A stretch of 64,000 nt of DNA from assembly GCA_963693365.1 (NCBI GenBank), contig CAVNZM010000002.1, positions 1,054,001-1,118,000 of the forward strand, read 5' to 3'. Position 1 is the stretch's first letter. Every line of letters begins with the position of its first letter. Source of the DNA: Amoebidium appalachense. Taxonomy: Eukaryota; Ichthyosporea. This document shows positions 1-15,952 of the stretch, one piece after another. The notes beneath the pieces were generated by a model that did not search any database, was not told the DNA's origin, and was given only the letters and a program-made list of their open reading frames with translations. Position numbers and translations under genes: made by a program.

Positions 1-1114
1 ACCGAGTGAACTGTTACGTAAGACGAAGGGGAGCAGCTTTTTGACCTTGAGTCGACAATCGCGGCGCGGAAAGTGATTGGTTCTCAAAAAATACATTTAC
101 CATATAAAGTCATTTATATGCTGTTTTGATTGGATTTTCTTTGACTGTAACTTTACTATGGCCAGCCGTGGTCCGTGGCACACTTCAGCAGTGCAGCGCC
201 TGTGCCACCTGGTGATGTTTATGCACGTACGCGTGATATGCCTAGCAAATCGATCTCCCTCAATTCATGAAAACAGAGTGTCGCCCCCACGTCACAAACT
301 CGTTTCGCGGCCTACAGGCACGCTCACCATGGCCACTTGTCAATCACACCAGGCCTCTTGTACACAGCACTCAGGTATTTTTGTAGGCTAGGCTAAAGAG
401 GAGGCCTTGCAAGCCATCTTCACCCTCAGCCTGACATAAGCCAAAACTGATAAGACACCGAGCGTTGGAAGCCTAAAGAACACCTCTGCATCTCTGTTTT
501 GTGGGGCCAGCCCAACGTTCTATTCTGGCCCACAAGAGCACGATTCTTATCATACATCTTAACTTGTAGTGATACTATTCCGCAAGGAAAGCTATAAACA
601 GCAGTGCCCATGGCCAAAAGACACAAGGCTCAGTCTATCAGGCCATAGCAGCTATATAATCACTACTTCTAAACACTTTCATTTATATTTAGCCATATAT
701 ATATGCAGCTCCGAGGAGCAGTAAATAGATCAATCCTTCCAAACACCTACAGAACTTGAACGGTCTTGAACCATCTAGTTCAAGACCAGAGAAAGCATTA
801 CGTGAATATATATCCATCCCCAATACCCTGCTCCCTTCAGACCACTGCTTCACCAAGGAACCACACAGACCATAAGCAGCCAATCACAACATTTCGTCAA
901 GCCAACAACCTCCTCACACGTTGGCGTCTTGCGGTTTGCGGACGTCCAGCTCACGTTCCTGTAATCAAGCAACAGCTCAAAGTTAGAATGTTCAAAGATA
1001 TCGGATGGTGAGCAGGCAAATACCTACTCACACAATGTCCCCATCCTGAAAGGGCCTAAAGTCGAAACAGGAAAAGCGTTCTGAAAGGGTTTAACGGAAA
1101 GCTCAACTTGAGGG
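1..1114. other. No gene recognised
   Basis: Only short open frames with no recognisable domain or splice-bounded exon. The stretch is the 3' flank of the minus-strand gene that ends at 1115. Confidence 0.5.
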
Positions 1115-3120
1115 CTACATGGAAAAAGAGGGATACTTCACCTGCTGGGACTGGAGGCAGGCCTGGAACATGCAGTAGATTAGGTCGAGAATCCAGTCAA
1201 GGTCGCCCGGGATATCGATGAAGAAAGACAGGATGCAGCGGACCCAGCCGACGATGCAGGCGCACCAGATCATGCAGTTCTCGAGCCAGGTGTTCTAAAA
1301 ATAAAGACATGAGTCAGAATGCCCTACCCCCCCCACCCACCCCCACCACCCCCACTCCCTCCGCCAGCACCACCTCCAACACACACACACCTATGCAACC
1401 CCCCCCCCCCCCCCCCCTCCCCCCTTCAAGAAAAACGAATACTCAAAGGAATTGTTGTTAAGGCGGAGGTGATATAGGGAGCCCTAATTCACAGAGTAGT
1501 GGTCAAGTTGATTTAAAGGGAGAGAAGGGGAGAGTTGGGGGAGGGGGCCGGGGGGGGGGGAGCAACTCATTCATGCCCAATCAAAGTCGTTAACGGTCCA
1601 TCACTGGGGGGTACTTCAATCTCTCTCTCTCTCTCTCCCCCCCCCCCCCCCTCCCCCTCCCCCCCGTTTCCCTGCACACACACATCCCACCACCACCGCG
1701 ACCACAGGCAAGAGGGAGGGTTAAAAAAACAAAAATCTTTGCTTTTGCTATGCGAAAGCCCCAAGTGAGCAAGCAGCCAGAAAAGTGGGGGAACAAAAGT
1801 GGGGGGACAGGAAGGTGACCGGGAGGGGGGTCTGTTATGATCCTTGTTTGTATTTGCAACAGTCACAAATAAGACCCAGCCCCTTCAAAAGGGGGGAGGG
1901 GAAGGGGGCGGGGGGGAAGGTTGCAAGTGTCACTACTGATGTTTACACAGATAACAAACAGGAGGGTCATGCAGACATCGGCGCACTAGAGGTGTAGGAC
2001 ATAATAAGCGTGTGTCCAGAAAAACCAAGGGGGGAAAGGGGGGAGGGGAGGGGGGGGAGGGACATGGCCCAGTCTGTACAGGCAGAGCAGACAACTGGAG
2101 GGGGAAAACCACCCAGGACCAAGCCAGATAAGCCCGTATCATGGAAAAAACGTCATTCAACAAACAAGCTCGTTACACACCTGAATGCGGTATGCCTGCT
2201 GGATAAGTGAGCGACTGGCACCGATGGCACACCAGAAGCAGCAGAACACCTCCAAGCACAGACACAGCTCCGGAGCCGGTTTGCTGCAGGAGTCCAGCTT
2301 GTCGCCACACACCTGCCCGGCGCAACACACATACCTGCCCTTCACATCTCCGTCTGCAACCGAGAAGTAGGTGGTTAGAGGTCTGCTGTCTGCTTCGCAA
2401 CACAAAAACGAAAGAACTGCTATTTAGCCACCTATGATAGTTGGCTAGTGTGTAAAGAAGACAATTGAAGTGTGGTGGTATGATGGTCCCTCGTAAAACA
2501 ACCCGGTTTCCCAAAACAAGCACCCATTAGTTATGCAGGCATGCAAACCTAGCAGTACAAGTACTGTGCCTGGAACTCACCGAGGAGACGTGCGCGCTGC
2601 CTATAGGCGAAGCAAGGGCCGCAGAAGCAGGCAAAGAACCAGTACTTGGGCACCTGCACACAGGTTGAGAGCAGGGGAACATCCCACGTCTGCTCGAAGT
2701 CGGCGAAGTCTGTGCGTATGTGTGGTGAGTATACACTAGTAGTGAACTTAGTAGCATCGACCAGCAGCAAGGAAAATCTGCCACGTGGCCTGAAATGTGT
2801 CCAATTTCCGTTAACGGTTCTTGTCGATTGCACAACGGTTTGACATCACAGACGTGTTCACGTATGACTAGTGGGCACACGCTAAAGAGGGAAGCACACA
2901 GGCGAATATTTAGTGTGATTGCACTAGTTCAAACACACCAAGCAGAATTCGTAGCCTGTAAACATAACAATTCTCTCTCTTATCATCTCTAGTTACTCGT
3001 CAACCATCGACCAGCCTTGGTTTCACAAGGATTGGGCAGACTAGTACCAAAATGAACCCCGAACTTCAAGAGAAAGGAGTAAAATTAATGGACACGAAAA
3101 ATACCTTCTTTCTTAGGCAT
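1115..3120 (-). CDS. Small cysteine-rich membrane-associated protein, conserved eukaryotic family of unknown function
   Basis: Four exons on the minus strand: 3105-3120, 2581-2709, 2181-2353 and 1115-1294. All junctions are GT-AG and the phases join to 498 nt, giving 165 residues. It starts MPKKE at 3118-3120 and stops TAG at 1115-1117. The product has about 22 Cys, grouped as FFACFCGPC, YVCCAGQVCG, ELCLCLEVFCCFWC, CMIWCACIVGWVRC and YCMFQACLQSQQ. Several Cys clusters lie in hydrophobic stretches, so it is probably membrane-embedded or peripherally attached. The layout (DF..FE..W.VP near the N-terminus, a K.F.AC.FPWC-like block, then YVCCAG, PE.CLC.EVF.CF and a late CMQ.Q block) resembles a family I recall from plants and protists with no established function. 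No catalytic motif is visible. The exon structure is well supported; function is unknown. Confidence 0.8.
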
Positions 3121-4047
3121 CTTGGGAGCTTTTGGCTGACTTAGTTTAGCTTGTATGAAAGGTTGTGATGTTTACACTCGAAGGGAGAGTCTCGAGAGTG
3201 AACAACAAAAAACAAACTGCCAAATAACTTCAAGCACCATTGACCAATCAGATGCGTGTGCGTGGTATCAGCATTGGTCTTAATGACGTATTTTTATGTT
3301 AAAACTCATTAGGGCCAGTTAAAAACAAAAAAATATACGTTTTTAGACTCTTTGGCGCGGACAGGAGCAAGAGCTGAAGCTGGCACGTACTGGCGGTGCC
3401 TGGGCTGCTATGAACTTGCCGTTCGCCTCACACCCATCTTTCCTTACACTCTCCCGACCGCGTGCATGCTTTCTCTCGCGGCGGCTCTACGGTTTCGAGA
3501 GTCCAGTGTTCGCTGTGTGTGTAAGGAAAAATACGAGTCACCTCAGTAGGTGACAGGAGCTGAAGAGAGAAGTGCATGCGTTAGAGTAGCTCTATCTGAG
3601 TGGCCTGTAAGGTGCCTTCTTCGTGTTAGCTAAGCCTACATATTCGCGCTGAGAAAGTACTTGTTTTGACCAACTCCCCTCCCCCCCTCCCCCCCCCCCT
3701 CCCCCCGTTCCTCACACACACACACTCTCTCTCTCTCACTTTCTCTCCCTCCCCGTCTCTCTGTCTCTCTCCCTCTCTCTCCCCTCCCCCCACCCCTCTC
3801 AGTCCTCCCTTCCCCCCCTCTCTCTCCCTCCCCGCCCCACCTCCCCCCTTCCCCCCCTCCTCGGGCCCCCGTCCCCGGCAACAGTGCCCAGGGCGAATCC
3901 ATGCACTGTTTAGAGCTTGCGACAGAGGGTCCATTTTGTCTTAAAGTATAAAGAGCACGTGAAACCGCTCTGTGAGCTTTGCTATGCCTGACCCCTTCAT
4001 TATAACAGTTTTGAATCACCACTGGCACTGTGCCACGATTATCAAAG
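3121..4047. other. Divergent intergenic region with C/CT-rich tract
   Basis: It separates the minus-strand Cys-rich gene from the plus-strand J-domain gene, so it probably holds both promoters. A pyrimidine tract on the plus strand (about 3674-3870, CCCCTCCC and CTCTCT) dominates. No TATA-like or other regulatory motif can be assigned with confidence. Confidence 0.4.
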
Positions 4048-7135
<3,088 letters not shown>

Positions 7136-7525
7136 TCCTTCAATTAATTGAAATAAGACAACCTCCCCCCCCCCCCCCCCTTCGGCCCCCTTTTGCCGTC
7201 CTTTTTTGGGGGGTTGGGGGAACGAATTACGGATGGTGCAAGTGTTGCCGCCCCACAACAATTGTTTGGATTTGCCCTGTCCAAATTAGGGATGGTAGGG
7301 GAGCCAGTCAGCCATGTCAGGGAATGGTTTTACATATTGAGGGCCTAATTATTAGTGTTCGCTGGTTTAAGGAATGAAGACGAATGACGTGTCACGTGCG
7401 GTTTGTAGATTGTATGTTCCTCAAGAATAAAGATGTTAGGCACGTGCACACAGTGTGTCACCGGGGCGGGTTTGGACTTAAAATCTGCACGTGTGTGCAG
7501 TCATGAAGTTGCGTGTGTGTGTGTG

Positions 7526-7557
<32 letters not shown>

Positions 7558-7794
7558 CGTCCCTGATGTGTGTGTGAGTGCAATGAACTAGTGTGTAACA
7601 TGACTTTTATGTATTTTTGTGTGCTATGCAGCTACCTGACAGTATGTTAACCAATGAGAATTCGTGTTTAACTTTGATTCGTAGGTTTTTATTGGAGGGG
7701 AGGCCTTGTACTCTCCACCGCAGCGCTTGAAGGCTGGGGGAAAAACTGTGGGCAAAGTGTGTACCAGTAGTTAGGATTGGTCAATGTGCATTAG
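7136..7794. other. 3' flank of J-protein gene and spacer with (CTGC)n
   Basis: Contains AATAAA at 7426-7431 and a (CCTG)n tetranucleotide array of about eight units at 7524-7558. No gene seen. Confidence 0.5.
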
Positions 7795-8529
7795 CTGGAA
7801 GCACAGCTCCCGGCAGAGTTCCTAGAATATGCGAACTCTCGTAAAACACCCGAGCTCCGCCAAATTGCCAAGGAAACATATGCCAGCATTCTTGCAGGCA
7901 ACGAGTACCGCCGCAACTCCCCTCCCAAACCGCCGGCTAAGGGGAACACCCAAGCAAACGGTAACATCAACATCCCACCCAAATACGAGAGGGTGTATTT
8001 CAAAGTCAAGCACGGCAGACGCCCACACAGGGCCATGTGGTCCATCTTCAAGGCTCTCGGCTTCCGGTGCTCTCGCATCCTTTGTCTGTCCTTCATTGGA
8101 TACGATGTGCTGGAAGTAGCAGTACGGGGCGACTATAACCGTGCGTTCATCCGTGACGCGACAAAGGGGTGTGGAAGCTTCTTCACCCACCTCCCAAGCT
8201 ACGACCCATGCGCGCCGGAAAACATTCAGAAAGCAGACAAAGAACGTAAAGTGTCTGCTAAGAATGCGTGCGCCACACGTTGTCGTGTACGCATCAGCAA
8301 GGCAAAAGAGTTCCTCGCAAAGTTGGAAAACGATGCTACGAGCGTGATAGACACGGACACGAAGGAACCAATGTTTTCTGGTGAGAAACTGCTCGAGCGC
8401 AAACGCCGATGCGAGATGGAAATCGAGCTCTTCTGCGAACTGTTCGCGCTGGCGGAAGGTCGTGCATACGACCCCGTAAGCGACAAGTGGGAACCAACCC
8501 CACAGGTGTCGGACCAAACCGATGCCTAA
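7795..8529 (+). pseudogene. LINE ORF1, 5'-incomplete
   Basis: An open frame of 244 codons from just after an in-frame TAG (7792-7794) to TAA at 8527-8529, with no ATG near its beginning. I recognise no domain. The middle (FKALGF, DVLEVAVRGDYNRAF, AKNACATRCRVRISKAKEFL) is basic and could be an RNA-binding part, as usual for LINE ORF1 proteins, but that is inference. The last codons overlap the ORF2 start in the string ATGCCTAA, a geometry suited to stop-restart translation. The lack of a start codon points to truncation of the element during insertion, or to a start lost by mutation. Confidence 0.65.
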
Positions 8530-11500
8530 TTTATCCTTCTTCTTCTGGAATGCTCGGACACTGGGCCCCCAAAAGGGCCTCCCCCCCGGGACACTCGACG
8601 ATAAAATCAGCTACATACAACAACAGACAAACAACCACACGTTTACAGTGATTTGCGAAACACAGTTTAAAAACCACCACAAATTCAACTCTACATTGGT
8701 CGACACATCCACACACCCCGGTTACGCGAAAAACCGAGGCATTATTGTACTTGCCGCACCACACGTGAGAGTGAAGTGCAAACCGGTAGCAAAAACGGAA
8801 TTCTCGGTTTCTATAGAGTTTCTTTCTAATGTTTTTACTTTTGTATATTACCCACCATCTATGTCGGTTGTCGAATTGACTCACGAGTTGTCACAGTTAC
8901 CAATGTCCACTGTTATTTTAGGTGATTTTAACACGCGACTCCACCACACAGACACACTGCAAGTGAGTGTCGGGTACCCATCTAAGCCCCCGGAGCGTGC
9001 TATCCCTTTAGCAAGGTATGTCCAAAGTCACACTTTGCGGTTCCCTCAAATATCCCATGCCCACAACACCGACTGGGGAGTGGCCTTTTGGCCATCAACC
9101 ATGTCAAAACTCTCTCTCCCTCCTAACCTCTCTAGGTCATCTGACCACTCTCCTATCCTTTTCCTACCTAAGATCTCCCTTGATCTGCTCCCCCCTCCCC
9201 CTCCCACCTTTCGCCTCCGTCTATCCCAGCTTAAGTCACAGTGGGGTAGAGTTGATGTATGTGTATGCTATGCTACGAAACACCCTATATATATGCGCCT
9301 ATTAGAATCTGCACAAGCCAGGCCAGATTCACATCTCGTACTAGATACATGCACTAACTTTATTGTTGATGATTTGATAGATCTCGGTGATTATGCTGGC
9401 GGTGGTAGGAAGGAATATCCCGATGCTCTCTTGTTACCAAACACCACTCCCGCTAGACTAGGTGAACCCCTGTCTCAAAAGGAAAGCTTGCGCCGGCTTG
9501 CTAGTATGAATCGATTTGGCCCCCCTGCTCGTATTATTGGTGATACCACTGGAGACCCCCTCATAGACTCTGATAAGTATTTCTCGGAACTGTTTAAAGA
9601 TAGGACCCCCGCTCAGAAACCTATTGTGTGGCCTGTAGACCCATCTATCCCCATAGAATCGATCCTCCCCTTTTTCAGTCCCGATGCCATATGGTCTGTG
9701 ATATCTAGTTATAGCTCTAGTAAGTCTTGTGGACCTGATGGACTCCCTGCTGGGTTTCTTAAAATCCTTGTTCCCTCCTACCCACAAAAGGAAAGTGATC
9801 GTGCTATTAAACCTGATCTTACTATCATGTTAAGCTCTCTCTTTTCTTGGTGTGTTAAATGTGGACATGTCCCGTCATCTTGGTTAGATACCTTAGTGAT
9901 CCCCATAGTTAAGAAGGACTCTGAGGGCCCCATATCATCCTTTCGCCCCATTACACTAACCCAGGTTGTTCGTAGATTCTTTGAAGCTTGCTTACTTAGG
10001 TTATTTGCACATCACCCTAGGTTTCAATCTATTCTTCACATACACCCATGCCAATCCGCTTTTCGTAAAAACAATTCATGTTATGTTCAAATAATGGCAC
10101 TGCACGATTCTATGCAAGTTGGTGCACAATATGTTGGCTTTATTGATTGGAAAACTGCTTACGATTCTGTCTCCCCTGGTCTCCTATGGGAAAAGCTTGC
10201 TGCACGGGGTGTACCACACTGCATTGGTGTTCTGTTAGAAGCACTCTTGTCTCAAACCTATGGTAGAGCTGTGGTTAATGGGCATCTTTCATATGGTTTT
10301 GCTCGTACTAGAGGTCTCTTGCAGGGTTCATTGCTTAGCCCCTTTTTGTTTAACCTATTTATAGATGATTTGGCTGTCAAGATTTACGCCGAAAACGATG
10401 ACCCTATTAATAACTTTCCGCCTGCACTTCTCTATGCTGATGATCTGTCCCTCCTTGCCCGTACCCCTAGACGCCTGCAAAGATTGTTCGATGTAGTGTC
10501 AGAGTGGTGCAAGGCAAACCTTATGATCCTTAACATAGACAAATGTGGTGTTCTTGTACCTGATATAGCTAACAATTTACACACATTTACATTATCATCT
10601 AAACCTGTACCTATAGTTCCAGAATACAAATATCTTGGTGTTCCGGTTGATTCTGTTGGTGTTATGTTTCCCCATATGGTCGAAAAGAGGGTAGAGTTGG
10701 CTCGTAAGCGGTTAGCTTTCTTCTCGGCTAATATTTTTAAAGACACACCCCTCCATCCTTCTATTAGACTTACATTTATTCGCACTTTTGTCTTCCCGGC
10801 ATGTGAATATGGTTTACCCCTTCTCGCCGCTTGGATCAAGAAAGAGAGAACTAGAGCGCTTAAACCCTTGGCAAATTTCCTTGAAGCAGAAGTTGCCTCC
10901 TTTCTATCTAACAACTGTTGTAAACCTGGGCCTGTAACGCTCTCGATATATGGTCTGGTCCCAATAGCTGCTAGAGTATCCTATCTCGCGCTGAAATTCA
11001 ATAAGCACATAAGCCGCTTAAAGAAGTATTTGCCCTCCCACCCTCTCTTCTCTATCCGACCTGTCCCCTCCTCACCTCTCCCCTCTTTCCTCCCCTCTCT
11101 CTCCCCTTCTCCCCTGGGCACAAATACAAATAAACCCCGCAATAGTGTGTGTGTGACTTTGGACTGCCACTTACTTATTAAACATGTACACAATCACAAG
11201 ATAATCACGCAATATAACAAATGGAAAAAGATACCACACGACACTAGACCCGATGAAAGCATACACCTTGAAAAACTAAGCCTTATGTCTCGTTTTATAT
11301 ATACTGACCGCCTCAACCATATTGCCAAATATGGCACTCGCAAGTGTATAACACCTAAATACATATTACCTTCCTGTAGAACTGGTCTTTCTCTAGCTGA
11401 TGGTATTATTGATCAATTACCACGCTTTTACTGTACACGTGCTATACAGTGGAGATCTAATAAGTATAAGGTGGCATCATTTGCATGCCCAAACAACACA

Positions 11501-11716
11501 CACACACACCAGTTTAACCGGTCATGTATCGCCAAATGTAGTTTGATAGACCACATAATACCGCAACACACACACGTCACATTCACAACAGACACCCAGA
11601 AAGATAGCCTACCTGTAAATTACAACATCCTTGATTTTATACTAAACACGCGTAACTACGACCTGTTTATTAGATGTATTGATTGGCTTGAGAAACACAT
11701 CACTACAAAATTATAG
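8522..11716 (+). CDS. LINE ORF2: endonuclease and reverse transcriptase
   Basis: 1064 codons without interruption. Residues 1 to about 215 form an endonuclease/exonuclease/phosphatase domain: FWNARTLG at the start, ICETQ for the catalytic Glu, GDFNTRL near 136 and SDHSPIL near 206. The reverse transcriptase covers about 400-720, with PISSFRPITL, SAFRKNNS, FIDWKTAYDSV near 540, LLQGSLLSPFLFNLF and the catalytic LLYADDLSLL near 637. The C-terminal 300 residues hold scattered Cys and His but no RNase H domain I can see. The protein would nick the target and copy element RNA at the nick (target-primed reverse transcription). With no stop or frameshift it looks recently active, although the element's 5' end seems incomplete. 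Confidence 0.95.
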   Translation: MPNLSFFFWNARTLGPQKGLPPGTLDDKISYIQQQTNNHTFTVICETQFKNHHKFNSTLVDTSTHPGYAKNRGIIVLAAPHVRVKCKPVAKTEFSVSIEFLSNVFTFVYYPPSMSVVELTHELSQLPMSTVILGDFNTRLHHTDTLQVSVGYPSKPPERAIPLARYVQSHTLRFPQISHAHNTDWGVAFWPSTMSKLSLPPNLSRSSDHSPILFLPKISLDLLPPPPPTFRLRLSQLKSQWGRVDVCVCYATKHPIYMRLLESAQARPDSHLVLDTCTNFIVDDLIDLGDYAGGGRKEYPDALLLPNTTPARLGEPLSQKESLRRLASMNRFGPPARIIGDTTGDPLIDSDKYFSELFKDRTPAQKPIVWPVDPSIPIESILPFFSPDAIWSVISSYSSSKSCGPDGLPAGFLKILVPSYPQKESDRAIKPDLTIMLSSLFSWCVKCGHVPSSWLDTLVIPIVKKDSEGPISSFRPITLTQVVRRFFEACLLRLFAHHPRFQSILHIHPCQSAFRKNNSCYVQIMALHDSMQVGAQYVGFIDWKTAYDSVSPGLLWEKLAARGVPHCIGVLLEALLSQTYGRAVVNGHLSYGFARTRGLLQGSLLSPFLFNLFIDDLAVKIYAENDDPINNFPPALLYADDLSLLARTPRRLQRLFDVVSEWCKANLMILNIDKCGVLVPDIANNLHTFTLSSKPVPIVPEYKYLGVPVDSVGVMFPHMVEKRVELARKRLAFFSANIFKDTPLHPSIRLTFIRTFVFPACEYGLPLLAAWIKKERTRALKPLANFLEAEVASFLSNNCCKPGPVTLSIYGLVPIAARVSYLALKFNKHISRLKKYLPSHPLFSIRPVPSSPLPSFLPSLSPSPLGTNTNKPRNSVCVTLDCHLLIKHVHNHKIITQYNKWKKIPHDTRPDESIHLEKLSLMSRFIYTDRLNHIAKYGTRKCITPKYILPSCRTGLSLADGIIDQLPRFYCTRAIQWRSNKYKVASFACPNNTHTHQFNRSCIAKCSLIDHIIPQHTHVTFTTDTQKDSLPVNYNILDFILNTRNYDLFIRCIDWLEKHITTKL

Positions 11717-11720
11717 CGCA

Positions 11721-11724
<4 letters not shown>

Positions 11725-11789
<65 letters not shown>

Positions 11790-11821
11790 CCAGCTGATAC
11801 CGAGTGTCCCGAGGGGAGCCC

Positions 11822-11873
<52 letters not shown>
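11725..11873 (+). repeat. LINE 3' end: (CA)n, short unique segment, poly(A)
   Basis: (CA)n at about 11725-11788, then roughly 38 bases containing GTGTCCCGAGGGGAGC, then 48 A. The order implies that the CA tract belongs to the element's 3' UTR. Confidence 0.8.
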
Positions 11874-11874
<1 letters not shown>

Positions 11875-11926
11875 GGGGAACCCCAACTAATTGATTTCTC
11901 CTTGTAGTCTTTATGGTGTCTCGTAG

Positions 11927-12070
11927 AGAAAGTAAACCCTGATATATAGTCACCACCCGACATCTATGTACGTGATCATGATATACCGCTGAGGGGATAT
12001 TCCGAGCAAACCCCCCCCCCCCCATACCTGAGACTGGTTCTCTTTGCCTCGAGTAAACAGCGTAAACCCC
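11927..12070. repeat. 140-bp dispersed repeat, copy 1
   Basis: From AGAAAGTAAACCCTGATATA to CGAGTAAACAGCGTAAACCCC. It matches 30202-30341 with only a few substitutions and a change in C-run length. On the minus strand both copies keep an open frame over part of their length (ARNIPSAVYHDHVHRCRV), which could be a fragment of a mobile-element protein or chance. Confidence 0.85.
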
Positions 12071-12096
12071 TATCCGACCTCACCATTAGCACCTCC

Positions 12097-12369
12097 TTAA
12101 ACCAACCTCCGTATCTACCTTTATAGACAAAATCGAGGATGATCCGATCGAGGATTTCGGATGGCCCCGTCGCAGCTCTTGAAATTCTCGAATCAATCAA
12201 GCGAGTGAGGGCATGACGTCATTCTGACGATTTTGTTTACAAATGACGTCACATCCTCGATCGCTTGATATGTTCGAGAATTTCAATAGCCGCGTCATAG
12301 CCAATCGAAATCCTCGATCAGATCATCCTCGGTCGGGGCTTAAAATAGTAGATTCGGAGGTTGGTTTAA
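12097..12369. mobile_element. Foldback MITE flanked by TTAA (piggyBac-type target site)
   Basis: TTAA at 12097-12100 and at 12366-12369 flank a 265-bp element whose two halves are inverted copies. Matching blocks include ACCAACCTCCG, ATCGAGGATGAT, GATCGAGGATTTCG, TTGAAATTCTCGAA, ATCAAGCGA and TGACGTCA. No coding capacity. A TTAA duplication with terminal inverted repeats is the hallmark of piggyBac-type transposition; the autonomous partner is not in this window. Confidence 0.85.
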
Positions 12370-12766
12370 CTAAATAGCTAGGGTACAGTCGGTGGCCATA
12401 ATCGGAGCCCGGATAGCCGGACACAATCTGATCGGATAGCCAAGTGACTAAGAAACACACGTATTTACACAGATCTCTCTAACAAAGACCAAAAGCACCT
12501 AAAATAGAACTAAGGAGTGAGTGGGATATCATTACACACACTATTTATTCTGACAATGATATCATAAGTTACTATCCCCCCCCCCCCCCCCCCCCCCCCC
12601 TCCCTCCCCTCCCCCCCGAGGCTCCCCATTCCAAAAAATTTAAATCCGGGCCCGCCGTGAACAAAACAGGATAAAACTAAATAAAATGATACTATACAAG
12701 CCTGCATCAACGCTTGTGTGTACACATGTGTCCGTGCCTCTGTGCGTGTATGCTTCTTTTGAGTTT

Positions 12767-12991
12767 GCATGTGTGCGTGGCGGGCGTGCGCCTCGGGGCA
12801 GTGCTTCTCTCCTGCTCTCCTTTTAGCATGTGTGTATAGTGAAACACCTTACGTCTTTGTGTGTACATCATTGTACGGTATATACGATGCACACAACAAG
12901 ACGTAACCTAGGTGTTTCACTATACACACATGCTAAACGGAAAGCAGGATAGAAGCAGACCGCGCGATCCACGCACGCCACGCACACATGC
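12767..12991. mobile_element. Second foldback element, about 225 bp
   Basis: Near-palindromic. The arms start GCATGTGTGCGTGGCG (12767) and end CGCCACGCACACATGC (12991), and continue inward through TTTAGCATGTGTGTATAGTG and AACACC..TTACGTCTT to a centre near GTACGGTATAC. No coding capacity and no clear target-site duplication. Confidence 0.75.
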
Positions 12992-13019
12992 CCTGCATAG
13001 ACCTCTTACAGTGATGCTT

Positions 13020-14620
<1,601 letters not shown>

Positions 14621-14710
14621 GCTTGCCAATGGCGTTGCTTGCTCGTTCTACAGTAATAAATCAGTATAACCTGTGCCCTCCCCTTCTCCCCCCCCCCCCC
14701 CCCCTCCCCC

Positions 14711-14802
<92 letters not shown>

Positions 14803-15034
14803 GCTCTAACTTTCACCGTACGGTATTGCAATACCACTCCCAAACCCTCTCCCTGTGCAAGAGCAGGCAAATTTTCTACTGGCACCACCGCATGTGTACA
14901 ATGTTGGCGCCTTCAGCAAGAACTTCAGTCCGCGCACGCACTGGCAGACACACACACACACACCCAAACACACACACACATGCACAGACACACAAACGCA
15001 CGCACACACAGAACCACACACACCCATGTACACA

Positions 15035-15123
<89 letters not shown>

Positions 15124-15163
15124 GCAGACACACACACACACGAGAGTGAGATACTCGGGGGGG

Positions 15164-15248
<85 letters not shown>

Positions 15249-15427
15249 ATAGAGAGTGAGAGAGAGGAAAAAAGACTACCACCTCAATTGCAACAAACAA
15301 AAGCACTGCTGTACATAGTTCTTACTGATCCGCACGTCGGAGGTACTCTGTTTACTAGACATATTGGTATTACGATACTGGCATGTCTATTAGTATGATT
15401 CCAGAACAAAACAAAAGGAACCGTGTG

Positions 15428-15458
<31 letters not shown>

Positions 15459-15675
15459 CCCTCCCCTCCCCACCCCCCCCCCCCCCCCCCCCCCCGTCCC
15501 CCCAAACCTCCCCTCCCTCCCTAGCCTGCTAGCTTCCTCCCACGTTCCCCCTCCCACCCCCTCCCCCCCCCTCACCCCCCAAAATGAAAAAGAAAGAAAA
15601 GAAAAAAAAATAAAGAGCCACTAAAAGGGAGGCTTAGGGAAAGATGTGTACGTGTGGAGGCTTAAGGAAAGATGT

Positions 15676-15726
<51 letters not shown>

Positions 15727-15865
15727 TGTGTATGTGTGTGTGTGGAGGGGTAAGGGGGGAGGGGAGGGGAGGGGGGAGACTCCTGTAAGTAATCCGAGCC
15801 AGGAAAGACGGAGTGATCGCGCGCACACACACATCTACACACACGCGCGCGCGAACACACACACA

Positions 15866-15906
<41 letters not shown>

Positions 15907-15911
15907 AGACA

Positions 15912-15952
<41 letters not shown>

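Larger units (their letters stand above)
7795..11873 (+). mobile_element. LINE-type non-LTR retrotransposon, probably 5'-truncated
   Basis: Two open frames read in the same direction (ORF1 part to 8529, ORF2 8522-11716), followed by a (CA)n tract, about 38 unique bases and a 48-base poly(A) at 11826-11873. The apurinic-type endonuclease before the reverse transcriptase and the poly(A) tail place it among non-LTR elements. ORF1 has no start codon after the TAG at 7792-7794, so the 5' end is probably missing. I found no convincing target-site duplication. Clade not determined. Confidence 0.88.
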
